Origin: Falsiroseomonas sp051860665
GTDB lineage: Bacteria > Pseudomonadota > Alphaproteobacteria > Acetobacterales > Acetobacteraceae
Length of the DNA: 64,000 nt
Assembly: GCF_051860665.1 (NCBI RefSeq)
Contig: NZ_JBHYDM010000023.1
Span: forward strand, 12,303 to 76,302
Direction: 5' to 3'
Position numbers and translations under genes: made by a program. Below the pieces are notes generated by a model. The model did not search any database and had not been told where the DNA came from. It saw nothing but the letters and a program-made list of their open reading frames with translations. Shown one piece after another: positions 1-7,735 of the stretch. Position 1 is the first letter of the stretch, and each line of letters begins with the position of its first letter.

Positions 1-87
1 TTCCGGCATCCAGCGCCGCACCTCCAAGGTCTTTGTCCCGGCGGCGATCAGGCTGCCGCCGGGCCGGACGATGGACAGCGCCCGCAG
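1..87 (-). CDS. ASCH-domain protein, N-terminus only (cut by window edge)
   Basis: Reading leftward off the window, the frame encodes LRALSIVRPGGSLIAAGTK followed by TLEVRRW. The A-L-S-I start, the AAGTKTLEVR core and the following R-W are typical of the first strand, helix and strand of ASCH-domain proteins, a beta-barrel family linked to RNA or modified-nucleotide binding. No ATG, GTG or TTG lies at the expected start; a CTG at 87-85 sits exactly where family members begin, 3 bases after the stop of the HMG-CoA-lyase-type gene. The assignment rests on only about 29 visible residues. An ATG at 7-5 is the alternative start but would discard the recognisable motif. Confidence 0.45.
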   Translation of the reverse strand, partial: MRALSIVRPGGSLIAAGTKTLEVRRWMPE

Positions 88-89
88 AG

Positions 90-1001
90 TCAGGCTGCCC
101 GCGCCGCCGGCACCGCGCGCATCCGGCCGCCCGGCAGCGCGCCGGGGATCGCCGCCGCGTAATCGGCCGCGGCCAGCAGCGCGGGCCAGTCCACGCCGGT
201 CGCCACGCCCATCCGGTCAAACAGCCAGGCGACATCCTCCGTCGCCACGTTGCCCGTGGCCCCCGGCGCGAAGGGGCAGCCGCCCAATCCGCCGGCCGCG
301 CTGTCGAAGACGCGGCAGCCGGCTTCCCAGGCCGCTGCGCAATTGGCCACGCCCATGCCGTAGGTGTCGTGGCCGTGGAAGGCGAAGCGCGGCTTGCCCT
401 CGGCATCCGGCCAGCTGCGGATGGCATGCGCGAAGACGCGACGCACCTGGTCCGGCGCGGCATTTCCGGTGGTGTCGCAGATGCTGATCTCGATGCCCTG
501 GTCGAGCGCCTGAACCCGCTCCACCCAATCCAGCGCGTCCTTCTCCGGCACCACGCCCTCGAAGGGGCAGTGGAAGGCGCAGGACAGGTTGAACCGCACC
601 TTCATCCCGGCAGATCGCGCATCTGACACGATGCCGGAGAGGTCGAGAAAACTGTCCATCCGGCTGCGGTTCACATTGGCCTTGTTGTGGCTTTCGGTGA
701 CCGACATGAAGACGCCGACGCGCTGCGCGCCGGCGGCCTTCGCCATCTCGAAGCCGCGCCGATTCGGCGCCAGCACGGTGCATTCGAGGCCCGGCAAGGC
801 AAGCGCCGCCTCCAGCACCGCGGCGGTATCGGCCATCTGCGGCACCGCCTTGGGGTTCACGAAGGACCCGATTTCCATCCGCCGCAACCCGGCCGCGTGC
901 AGCTTCCGCACCAGCTCGATCTTGGTCGCGGTCGGCACGAAGGGGCCGATGGATTGCAGCCCGTCGCGCGGGGCCACTTCCGAGATCACGGCGCTATGCA
1001 T
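90..1001 (-). CDS. Hydroxymethylglutaryl-CoA lyase family protein
   Basis: HMGL-like TIM-barrel enzyme of about 303 residues. It shows the opening RDGLQ catalytic/metal motif near residue 11, a conserved HGHDTYG metal-binding segment and the family signature GLGGCPFAPGATGNVATED near residue 235, which contains the active-site-loop cysteine. Such enzymes cleave HMG-CoA to acetoacetate and acetyl-CoA; related lyases act on other 3-hydroxy-3-methyl acyl-CoAs, so the substrate is inferred. I chose the ATG at 1001 (MHSAV) because it lies right before the conserved SEVAPRDG; an upstream start at 1034 adds 11 unconserved residues. It overlaps the end of the CaiB-type gene by 8 bases, so the two are probably translationally coupled and form a CoA-activation plus cleavage pair. 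Confidence 0.9.
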   Translation of the reverse strand: MHSAVISEVAPRDGLQSIGPFVPTATKIELVRKLHAAGLRRMEIGSFVNPKAVPQMADTAAVLEAALALPGLECTVLAPNRRGFEMAKAAGAQRVGVFMSVTESHNKANVNRSRMDSFLDLSGIVSDARSAGMKVRFNLSCAFHCPFEGVVPEKDALDWVERVQALDQGIEISICDTTGNAAPDQVRRVFAHAIRSWPDAEGKPRFAFHGHDTYGMGVANCAAAWEAGCRVFDSAAGGLGGCPFAPGATGNVATEDVAWLFDRMGVATGVDWPALLAAADYAAAIPGALPGGRMRAVPAARAA

Positions 1002-2193
1002 CGCGGGATTCCCCCAGCAGTTCACCAAAGACATGGTCGTTGTGCGCGCCCACGGCGGGCGCCGTCCAGCGCACCATCTCGCGCGGGGTCACGCCATCGA
1101 AGCGGAAGGGCGCGGCGGGGTGCAGCAGGGTGACGCCCAGCAGCGGGTCCTCCACCTCCATCACCGTCTGCCGGGCGCGGAAATGCGGGTCCTCGGCGCA
1201 GTCGCGGATGTCGTAGAGGCGCGAGCAGGGAATGTCGGCCGCCTCCAGCACCGCCTCCGCCTCCGCCGCCGGCAGGGTGCGGGTCCAGCGGCCGATCTCC
1301 GCGTCGATCTCCGCCATATGCGCGCAGCGGCCGCGATTGTCGGCGAAGCGCGGATCGGCCCCCATGGCCGGCGCACCGATGGCGTCGCAGAGCCGCTTGA
1401 AGATCGGGTCCGAATTGCCGCCGATGCACAGCCATTTGCCATCGGCACAGAGATAGGTGTTGGTCGGCGCCGCGGTCAGGATGGCGGATCCCGCCGGCTG
1501 GCGGATGGCGCCGGTCAGCCCGTATTCCGGCAGCATCCCCTCCATCAGGCTGAACACCGCGCCCACCAGGTCCACATCGATGATGCGGCCGCGCGCCTCG
1601 GGGTTGCCCTTGATGCTCCAGCAGGCCGAGGTCACGGCCAGCGCCGCATACATCCCCGCCAGGTCGTCGCTGATGGAGACGCCGCAGCGCGGCGGCGGAT
1701 GGTCGGTGACGCCCGGCGTCGCCGTCAGGTGGCGCAGCCCGCCCATCGCCTCGCCGATCGAGCCGAAGGCGGGCTTGTCCCGATAGGGCCCGTCCTGGCC
1801 GTAGCCGGAGACGCGGGCGATGACGAGGCGCGGATTGGCCTGGTGCAGCACCTCCGGCCCCAGCCCGATGCGCTCCAGGAAGCCGGGCCGGAAGTTCTCC
1901 ACCAGCGCATCGGCACGCGCCACCAGCTTCAGCATGCGGGCACGGCCCTCGGCCGATTTCAGGTCGAGCGTGACGGAGAGCTTGTTGCGGCCATGGATGC
2001 TGAACCAGACGGGGTGCCCATTGTGCCGGCTGCCCCAGCCGCGGATCGGGTCGCCCTCCGGCGGCTCGATCTTGATGACCTCGGCGCCGAGATCGGCCAG
2101 CAGCCGCGTGGCGAAGGGCCCGGCGATGTAATGGCCGAGCTCGATCACCTTGAGCCCATCGAGCGGCAGCCCCGCCGAACCAGTCCCCGCCAT
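994..2193 (-). CDS. CaiB/BaiF-family (type III) CoA transferase
   Basis: Protein of 399 residues with the family opening LDGLKVIELGHYIAGPFAT, then ADLGAEVIKIEPPEGDP, the standard N-terminal Rossmann-like part of type III CoA transferases. The catalytic aspartate is expected in the ISDDLAGMYAA segment near residue 175. These enzymes move CoA between carboxylic acids without a ping-pong acyl intermediate pool. The ATG is preceded by a GGGAGAGAAGG ribosome site. It ends inside the start of the HMG-CoA-lyase-type gene and follows a LysR gene on the same strand. The mammalian relative SUGCT activates glutarate and hydroxymethylglutarate, which makes HMG activation a reasonable but unproved role here. 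Confidence 0.9.
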   Translation of the reverse strand: MAGTGSAGLPLDGLKVIELGHYIAGPFATRLLADLGAEVIKIEPPEGDPIRGWGSRHNGHPVWFSIHGRNKLSVTLDLKSAEGRARMLKLVARADALVENFRPGFLERIGLGPEVLHQANPRLVIARVSGYGQDGPYRDKPAFGSIGEAMGGLRHLTATPGVTDHPPPRCGVSISDDLAGMYAALAVTSACWSIKGNPEARGRIIDVDLVGAVFSLMEGMLPEYGLTGAIRQPAGSAILTAAPTNTYLCADGKWLCIGGNSDPIFKRLCDAIGAPAMGADPRFADNRGRCAHMAEIDAEIGRWTRTLPAAEAEAVLEAADIPCSRLYDIRDCAEDPHFRARQTVMEVEDPLLGVTLLHPAAPFRFDGVTPREMVRWTAPAVGAHNDHVFGELLGESRDA

Positions 2194-2230
2194 GCCTTCT
2201 CTCCCGAAGCTTGTCGGAGGGGCTTAGGGC

Positions 2231-2249
2231 AAAAAAACCCGGTCGGGTA
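2231..2249 (-). terminator. Weak intrinsic terminator after the LysR gene
   Basis: On the minus strand a short inverted repeat (ACCC-GACC-GGGT) directly abuts the LysR stop codon and is followed by seven consecutive T. The stem is only 4 bp, so termination may be partial; it would separate the regulator from the CaiB-lyase operon or reduce read-through. Confidence 0.45.
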
Positions 2250-3143
2250 TCACCCCGCGGGCAGGTCCTGCACGCTTCGGTCCAACTCGGCCAGGAACAG
2301 CCGCAAGCCGCGGTCCCGCACCTTCTCCTTCCGCAGCACGCAGCCGAGGCTGCGTGCTGCGGCCGGTCGCAGCGGCCGCGTCACTGTGCCGGGGGGCGGC
2401 CTGCGCAGCGCCAGGGCCGGCAGCACGGCGGCCCCGAGCCCCGCGCCCACCAGCGTCTTGATCGCCTCGACGCTGCCCAGCGCCATCGCGGGCTCCGGCC
2501 GGATGCCGGCGCGCCGGAACCAGGCATCGGTCGCCGCGCGCGTATTGCCGCCCTCCTCGTACAGGATCAGCGGCCAGGCCCCGAGCGCCCTGGCCGTGAT
2601 CGGTCCATCGCCTCCCGTGGCGGGCAGCAGGGCGAGCAGCGGGTCGGACATCAGCCGCGTGGTGCTCAGCGCCCGGCCCGCCGGCACGGGCAGGGTCGCC
2701 AGCACCAGGTCGAGATCGCCGGACTCCAGCCGCGGCAGCAGCTCCCCCGTATTGCCGATGGCGACGCTGACCGCGAGGCCGGGCATCGCCGCCTTCACCC
2801 TTTGCAGCACGGGCGGCAGCAGGTGGATGCAGGCGGTGGCCCCGGTGCCGAGCCGCAGCCGCCCGGTCTCGCCCCGCCCATGCTCCGCGACGGCCGCCAC
2901 GGCATCCGCGGCCGCCGAGATCGCCCGCCGCGCCGGCTCCAGCAGCGCGGCCCCGGCCGCGTTCGGGATCATCCGGCCGGCGGCCCGGTCCAGCAGGCGC
3001 AGACCGAGGCCGCGCTCCAGCTCGCGCAACTGCTGGCTGACCGCCGGCTGGGTCAGGTGCAGCAGGCGTGCGGCGGCGGAGACGCTGCCGGCCTCGACCA
3101 CGGCGAGGAAGGTGCGGAGCTGGCGGAGGGAGGGCTCGGGCAT
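2250..3143 (-). CDS. LysR-family transcriptional regulator
   Basis: About 297 residues. The N-terminal winged helix is clear: LRQLRTFLAVVEAGSVSAAARLL, then LTQPAVSQQLRELE, the classic LysR recognition helix. A substrate-binding domain of two Rossmann-like lobes follows (LRLGTGATACIHLLPP onward). The ATG at 3143 is preferred over the GTG two codons upstream because it places M-P-E-P-S directly before the helix. It lies just upstream of the CaiB and HMG-CoA-lyase-type genes on the same strand, so it probably controls them. It diverges from the GNAT gene across about 98 bp. Confidence 0.9.
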   Translation of the reverse strand: MPEPSLRQLRTFLAVVEAGSVSAAARLLHLTQPAVSQQLRELERGLGLRLLDRAAGRMIPNAAGAALLEPARRAISAAADAVAAVAEHGRGETGRLRLGTGATACIHLLPPVLQRVKAAMPGLAVSVAIGNTGELLPRLESGDLDLVLATLPVPAGRALSTTRLMSDPLLALLPATGGDGPITARALGAWPLILYEEGGNTRAATDAWFRRAGIRPEPAMALGSVEAIKTLVGAGLGAAVLPALALRRPPPGTVTRPLRPAAARSLGCVLRKEKVRDRGLRLFLAELDRSVQDLPAG

Positions 3144-3241
3144 AACCACATCTTATTCTGATGCCGCGTATCAGAAAGATTTTCTTCTGTCGGCACCAGC
3201 CACTGGGCAGGATTCAGCACCGATCCTCAAGGTTTCCGCTG

Positions 3242-3790
3242 ATGACAGCCCACCCCCTGGCCGACCGCGCCGTGCTCCAGAAGCTCGATCCGGCGGCCCC
3301 CATCGCCGAGCTCACGGCCCTGCTGCACCGCGCCTATGCGCCGCTGGCCGCGCGGGGGCTGCGCTACATGGCGACGCACCAGTCGGATGCGGTGACGCGC
3401 GAGCGCGCCGCCTCGGGCGAGTGCTGGGTCGCCCTCGCGGAGGGGCGCATCGTCGGCACGATCCTGTTCAAGGCCGCCTGCCGCACCGCCGGCTCCGCCT
3501 GGCTCGACCGGCCGGAGGTCGCCAGCCTCGGCCAGTTCGCCGTCCGGCCGGATTGGCAGGGCAGTGGCCTCGGCGCCCGGCTGATGGACCTCGCGGAACG
3601 CCGGTCGGCGGAGACGGGGGCGGTGGAGATCGCGCTCGACACGGCGGAGCCGGCGGAGCCGGCGGAACACCTCGTCGCCCTGTACCGGCGCCGGGGCTAC
3701 CGCTTCATCGAGCACGCCCAGTGGTCCCACACCAACTACCGCAGCGTCATCATGAGCAAGCCGGTCGGCCTGGCGCAGGTGGCGGCGTGA
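3242..3790 (+). CDS. GNAT-family N-acetyltransferase
   Basis: 182-residue acetyltransferase. The acetyl-CoA site is visible as LGQFAVRPDWQGSGLGARLM (motif A, R/Q-x-x-G-x-G/A as QGSGLG), followed by a motif B region LYRRRGYRFIEHAQW. The substrate is unknown. The start at 3242 removes 27 basic, poorly conserved residues of the longer open frame. Its stop codon overlaps the GTG start of the metallophosphoesterase gene (GTGA at 3787-3790), so the two are translated as a coupled pair. Confidence 0.85.
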   Translation: MTAHPLADRAVLQKLDPAAPIAELTALLHRAYAPLAARGLRYMATHQSDAVTRERAASGECWVALAEGRIVGTILFKAACRTAGSAWLDRPEVASLGQFAVRPDWQGSGLGARLMDLAERRSAETGAVEIALDTAEPAEPAEHLVALYRRRGYRFIEHAQWSHTNYRSVIMSKPVGLAQVAA

Positions 3791-4608
3791 AGTTCATCCA
3801 CCTGTCGGACCTTCACCTGGTCGGCCCCGGCGCGACGCTGCACGGCCTCGACCCGCAGGACCGCCTCCGCCGCTGCGTGGCGCAGATCCGGCGCTTCCAC
3901 GCGGATGCGGCCTTCCTGCTGATGACCGGCGACCTCACCCATGGCGGCGAGCCCGACGGCTATGCGGCGGCACGCGCGATGCTGTCGGCGCTGCCGATGC
4001 CGCTGCATGTCACGATCGGCAATCACGACAGCCGCCCCGCCTTCCGCGCCGCCTTCCCCGATGCGCCGGTGAGCGAGGGCGGCTTCGTGCAGGAGGCCTT
4101 CGACACGCCGGCGGGGCGTTTCGTCCTGCTCGACACCCACGAGCCGGGCCAGGCGGAAGGCCGGCTCTGCGACCAGCGCCTGGCCTGGCTCGACCGCGCG
4201 CTGCACGGCGGTTCAGGGCCGGTCTTCCTGGCCCTCCACCACCCCCCGTTCCGCGTCGGTCTGGGCCGGATGGACCGCATCCGCCTGCTGGACGGCGAAG
4301 CGCTGCTGGAGGTGCTGCGCCCGCATCTCGGCCGGCTGCGCCACCTGTTCGTCGGGCACCTGCACCGCGCCCTGGCCGGGTCCTGGCACGGCATTCCCTT
4401 CTCCGGCGTCCGCGGCACGAACCACCAGATCGCGCTGGATTTCGTCACGCAGGAGGTCGCGCCGGTGAGCTTCGAGGCGGCGGGCTATGGCGTGGTGCTG
4501 GTCTCGCCCGAGGCGGTCGTCGCCCATCTCGAGGAACTGCCGCTCGGCACAAAAACACCGGCCGGCGACGCCTTTGGAAACCAAGTCGAAACCATTTTGC
4601 CGGCATAA
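3787..4608 (+). CDS. Class III cyclic-nucleotide/glycerophosphodiester phosphodiesterase (metallophosphoesterase)
   Basis: 273 residues starting at a GTG (VKFIHLSDLHL). All binuclear-metal motifs are present: SDLHL near residue 6, MTGDLTH near 45, the GNHD box near 78, HHPPF near 155 and GHLH near 190. This pattern matches the CpdA/GpdQ group, which hydrolyses cyclic nucleotides or phosphodiesters; which substrate is used cannot be read from sequence. The gene overlaps the preceding GNAT gene by 4 bases and is followed by a strong terminator. A much longer open frame runs through this region from 589, but only this last part resembles a protein. Confidence 0.88.
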   Translation: MKFIHLSDLHLVGPGATLHGLDPQDRLRRCVAQIRRFHADAAFLLMTGDLTHGGEPDGYAAARAMLSALPMPLHVTIGNHDSRPAFRAAFPDAPVSEGGFVQEAFDTPAGRFVLLDTHEPGQAEGRLCDQRLAWLDRALHGGSGPVFLALHHPPFRVGLGRMDRIRLLDGEALLEVLRPHLGRLRHLFVGHLHRALAGSWHGIPFSGVRGTNHQIALDFVTQEVAPVSFEAAGYGVVLVSPEAVVAHLEELPLGTKTPAGDAFGNQVETILPA

Positions 4609-4696
4609 CGTCCCTGGGGTTGCCGAGCTTCCGCACCCCGTCTCTCCCTCCGGATGCCGGCTGCCTCCCCCCGATCTCGCCGGCATCCTCAACTTG

Positions 4697-4736
4697 AGGC
4701 GGGACCCCTTCCCCGGGGTCCCGCCTATTCTTTTTT
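4697..4736 (+). terminator. Strong rho-independent terminator
   Basis: A perfect 12-bp stem (AGGCGGGACCCC / GGGGTCCCGCCT) with a 6-base loop is followed by ATTCTTTTTT. It ends the GNAT-phosphoesterase operon and lies just before the stop codon of the convergent MFS gene. Confidence 0.88.
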
Positions 4737-4737
4737 C

Positions 4738-5856
4738 TCAGCGCCGCGCCAGCGACGCGCCCAGGGCGGCCAGGGACAGCACCAGGCCGGCGCCGAAGAC
4801 CGCGGCGTGACTGTCGCCGGTCGCAGCGAACAGCGCGGCCAGCACGAAGGCGATGCCGGCCTGGGCCAGCGCATAGCCGGCCGTGGCGCGGATCCACACC
4901 ACGCCCGCCTGCGCACCCGCCACCTCCCGCGCCGCGGCCAGGGTCACCGCGGTGGCGCCGACGCCGGCAAAGCCGCCGAGCGGCGCGGCCAGCAGCAGCG
5001 CCGGCCACCAGGGCAGCAGCGCCGCCGCCAGCGCCCCAACCTGCACGCCGAGCCAGATCGGCAGCGCCCGCCGCCCGCCGATCCGCCCGGCGACGCGCCC
5101 GCCGAGCAGCGTGCCCGCCACCGCCCCCAGCCCGAACAGCACCCAGACGAGGGAAGCGGCCTCCACCGCCAGGCCGCGGCCGCGCACGGCGAGATCCGCC
5201 AGATAGACCATCGGTGCCACCATCCCGGCACCCGAAAGCCCATAGGCCAGCAGCAGCCGCCCGGCCCGCGGCACCGCCTGCGCCAGCTCGGCCGCCGCCA
5301 GCGCCGGCGGCCGCGGCCAGAAGGGACGCGCGCCGAGCCACAGAAGCCCGACCGCCACGGCGAGCCCGCCCCAGGCGAAGGCCAGCCCGCCCCAGAGCAG
5401 CAGCGGCACCAGCAGCCCGGCCGCCGCCACGCCGCTGCCGGCACCCGACATCACCACGCCACCCGCCATGCCGCGCGCCTGCGGCGCGACGCTCGCCTGC
5501 ACCGCCGGCCCGACGAGCGCCATCAGCACCCCGCCCGCCGCCCCCGCCAGCCCGCGCCAGAGCACGAACCACCAGAGCCCGCCCTGGATGGCGCAGGCGG
5601 CGAAGGCGAGCAGCGCCAGCGCCATGCCGGCATCCAGCGCCCGCGGCACGCCGATCCGCGCCGCCAGGCCCCGCCCGCCCAGCACGCCCGCCAGATAGCC
5701 CGCCAGATTCGCCGCCCCCAGCAGCCCGGCGCCGCCGCCATCCACCCAGCCGGCGCCGACCATGGCCGGGAACAGCGGCACATAGGCGAAGCGCGCCAGG
5801 CCGATGCCGGCCAGCACCGCGGCGGCCCCCGCAAGGGCTGGCGGCCAGAAGGTCAT
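4738..5856 (-). CDS. MFS transporter, YbfB/YjiJ family
   Basis: 372-residue membrane protein with about twelve hydrophobic segments and the YbfB/YjiJ-type N-terminus (AGIGLARFAYVPLFPAM), where a charged helix enters the first membrane span. Substrate is not predictable. The ATG at 5856 opens directly into the first transmembrane helix; the longer frame begins at a TTG inside a duplicated sequence and is less likely. No Shine-Dalgarno sequence precedes the ATG: the position is occupied by a GGCC-TTGC-GGCC hairpin that is repeated 27 bp upstream. It is the last gene of a minus-strand run that includes the HtrA/two-component genes. Confidence 0.85.
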   Translation of the reverse strand: MTFWPPALAGAAAVLAGIGLARFAYVPLFPAMVGAGWVDGGGAGLLGAANLAGYLAGVLGGRGLAARIGVPRALDAGMALALLAFAACAIQGGLWWFVLWRGLAGAAGGVLMALVGPAVQASVAPQARGMAGGVVMSGAGSGVAAAGLLVPLLLWGGLAFAWGGLAVAVGLLWLGARPFWPRPPALAAAELAQAVPRAGRLLLAYGLSGAGMVAPMVYLADLAVRGRGLAVEAASLVWVLFGLGAVAGTLLGGRVAGRIGGRRALPIWLGVQVGALAAALLPWWPALLLAAPLGGFAGVGATAVTLAAAREVAGAQAGVVWIRATAGYALAQAGIAFVLAALFAATGDSHAAVFGAGLVLSLAALGASLARR

Positions 5857-5900
5857 CGGCCGCAAGGCCGTGGATGAGTAATCCGGCCGCAAGGCCGTGG
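5857..5900. repeat. Short tandem duplication at the MFS start codon
   Basis: The 17-mer CGGCCGCAAGGCCGTGG occurs at 5857-5873 and 5884-5900, a 27-bp period. Each copy can fold as a GGCC/GGCC hairpin. The first copy touches the MFS start codon and stands where a ribosome-binding site would be expected. Confidence 0.7.
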
Positions 5901-5904
5901 CGGG

Positions 5905-6174
5905 CTACTCCGCCCGCGCCGCATCCCGCATGGCGCGGCGCAGCCGGGCAATGCCGGTGCGGACATGGCCGGAGTCGCAGAGCCGCAACCCCTCCTCCAC
6001 CAGCCGCCCCTCCTCGGCCGGGCGCGGCGCGGGCAGGGCGGCGATGCGCCCGGCCAGTTCGCGGCAATAGGCGGCGCTGTCACTGGTGACGCGCAGGGGC
6101 GCCTCCGCCCGGAGGCGGACTGACGGCATCGACCAGAGCAGCGCCAGGACCAGCAGGAAGAACAGCACGCGCAT
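5905..6174 (-). CDS. Small exported protein, unknown function
   Basis: 89 residues starting at MRVLFFLLVLALLW, an obvious signal peptide or membrane anchor, followed by a helical domain with two cysteines (AAYCRELAGRIAALP and EEGLRLCDSGH). The cysteine spacing would allow one periplasmic disulphide. A longer start at 6222 adds 16 arginine-rich residues and is less plausible. It sits between the sensor kinase and the MFS carrier, all on the minus strand. I do not recognise a named family. Confidence 0.7.
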   Translation of the reverse strand: MRVLFFLLVLALLWSMPSVRLRAEAPLRVTSDSAAYCRELAGRIAALPAPRPAEEGRLVEEGLRLCDSGHVRTGIARLRRAMRDAARAE

Positions 6175-6261
6175 GCGGCGGATGATGCGCCGCGCCACCG
6201 CAGCGCGGCATGGCGTCGCCATGAATAAGGCGCAACGCGCAAGGTCACCCGGTGCGGCGCC

Positions 6262-7731
6262 TCACGCCGCCGGCAGCCCCATCGGCAGCGCCGCCGCCAG
6301 GCCCGGTACCAGGCCGGCGGTGCCGCCGGGTTGCACGCCCGTCGGCAGCCGCAGCGTCACCCGGAGGCCGGGCGGCGCGGCGCCGGGGTGGGAATCGGCC
6401 AGCACCACCTCCCCCGCATGCAGCCCGACCACGGCCCGCACCAGGGACAGGCCGAGGCCCGAGCCGGGCGTGGTGCGGGCGGCATCGGCGCGGAAGAAGC
6501 GTTCCCCCACCCGGGCGCGATCCGCCAGCGCCAGTCCCGGCCCGTCATCCGCCACCCAGATCTCCACCACGCTGCCCACCTGATGCGCGCCCAGCACCAC
6601 GCGCCCGCCCGGCGGGTTGAACTTCAGCGCATTGTCCAGAAGGTTCGCCACCGCCTGCAGCAGCAGGTCGCGATCGCCCACCAGGGGCAGCGCCTCCGGC
6701 AGCGCGGCCTCCAGCACCTGCTCCCCGGCCTCGGCCGCAGCCCCGTAGAGCTCCGCCGCATCCGCCAGCATCGGCGCCAGGTCGAGCGGCGCGAAGGCGG
6801 CGCGGCGGGCGCCGGCCTCCACCTCGGCGATGCGCAGCACCGCCTTGAAAACGCGGGCGATATCGTCGAGATCGGCGATGCCCTGCTCCACCGCGGCGCG
6901 CAGCGCCTCCTCATCCGCCGCCGAATCCAGGCTTTCCTCCAGCTTGGCGCGGGCGCGGGCGATCGGCGTGCGCAGGTCATGCGCGATGGCATCCGAGACG
7001 CCGCGCACCCCCTCCATCAGCTGGGCGATGCGGTCCAGCATGGCGTTCATCGTCATGCCCAGCCGGTCGAATTCATCCTGCCGGTCGGACAGCGGCACGC
7101 GGCGGGAGAGGTCGCCGGCGCTGATCGCGGCCGCGGTGCCATAGACTGGCGCCAGCCGGTCCTCCAGCGCGCGGCGCAGCAGCCAGGCGCCGAGCACGGC
7201 GATCAGGGCGGAGGAAGCGGCCGCCCAGGCGAGGCCCTCGCTCAGCAGCGCCCGCAGCCGCAGCTTTTCCGCCACGTCGCGGCCGACCAGCAGACGGTGG
7301 CCATCGCCCAGATCCACCCGCAGCAGCCGCGCCTCGCTTTCCGCGCCGTCGCGCAGCAGCGGCATGCGGATCCAGGGCGCGTCCGCATTGGCCTCCGCCG
7401 GCCAGGCCTCCAGATTGCCGGCCAGCACCCGGCCATCCGGGCCGAGCAGCAGGTAGAGCGCCTCGTTCTGCACATCGAGCGCGAGGCGATCGACGATCGC
7501 CGGCACCAGGGCGGCCAGCCCCGCATCGACCCGGCGTTCGGACAGCGCCGTGGCATCGGCGCGGATCGCCGCATCGGTCTGCCGGTCCAGCGCGCCGGCG
7601 GTGTTCCACCACAGCACCACGGCAGCCGCGGTGGCGGAGGCCGCGAAGAGCGCGGTGAAGAACAGCGCGAAGCGGCCGGAGGCGCTGCGCAGCAGCCCGA
7701 TCAGCGGCAGCTGCGCCAGGCCAGGATTCAC
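6262..7731 (-). CDS. Two-component sensor histidine kinase
   Basis: 489 residues from a GTG start. Order of parts: transmembrane helix (about 20-45), periplasmic sensor region of about 125 residues, second transmembrane helix (about 168-190), HAMP domain, HisKA with the phospho-acceptor in SDAIAHDLRTPI, then HATPase with N-box ANLLDNALKFN, G1 DDGPGLA and G2 GSGLGLSLV. All kinase motifs look intact. The gene begins 4 bases after the response-regulator stop, so the two form a cognate pair. Arrangement behind an HtrA-like protease suggests an envelope-related signal, which is inference. Confidence 0.93.
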   Translation of the reverse strand: MNPGLAQLPLIGLLRSASGRFALFFTALFAASATAAAVVLWWNTAGALDRQTDAAIRADATALSERRVDAGLAALVPAIVDRLALDVQNEALYLLLGPDGRVLAGNLEAWPAEANADAPWIRMPLLRDGAESEARLLRVDLGDGHRLLVGRDVAEKLRLRALLSEGLAWAAASSALIAVLGAWLLRRALEDRLAPVYGTAAAISAGDLSRRVPLSDRQDEFDRLGMTMNAMLDRIAQLMEGVRGVSDAIAHDLRTPIARARAKLEESLDSAADEEALRAAVEQGIADLDDIARVFKAVLRIAEVEAGARRAAFAPLDLAPMLADAAELYGAAAEAGEQVLEAALPEALPLVGDRDLLLQAVANLLDNALKFNPPGGRVVLGAHQVGSVVEIWVADDGPGLALADRARVGERFFRADAARTTPGSGLGLSLVRAVVGLHAGEVVLADSHPGAAPPGLRVTLRLPTGVQPGGTAGLVPGLAAALPMGLPAA

Positions 7732-7735
7732 GCCT

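Noticed and set aside
589..4608. Plus-strand open frame of over 1300 codons
   Set aside because: Only the last part from 3787 is protein-like (metallophosphoesterase). The rest is Arg/Ala/Pro-rich antisense reading across HMG-CoA-lyase-type, CaiB and LysR genes, a common artefact at this GC content.
4445..6067. Minus-strand Ala/Gly/Arg-rich 540-codon frame over the MFS gene
   Set aside because: A shifted frame of the MFS gene; the MFS frame gives proper membrane helices.
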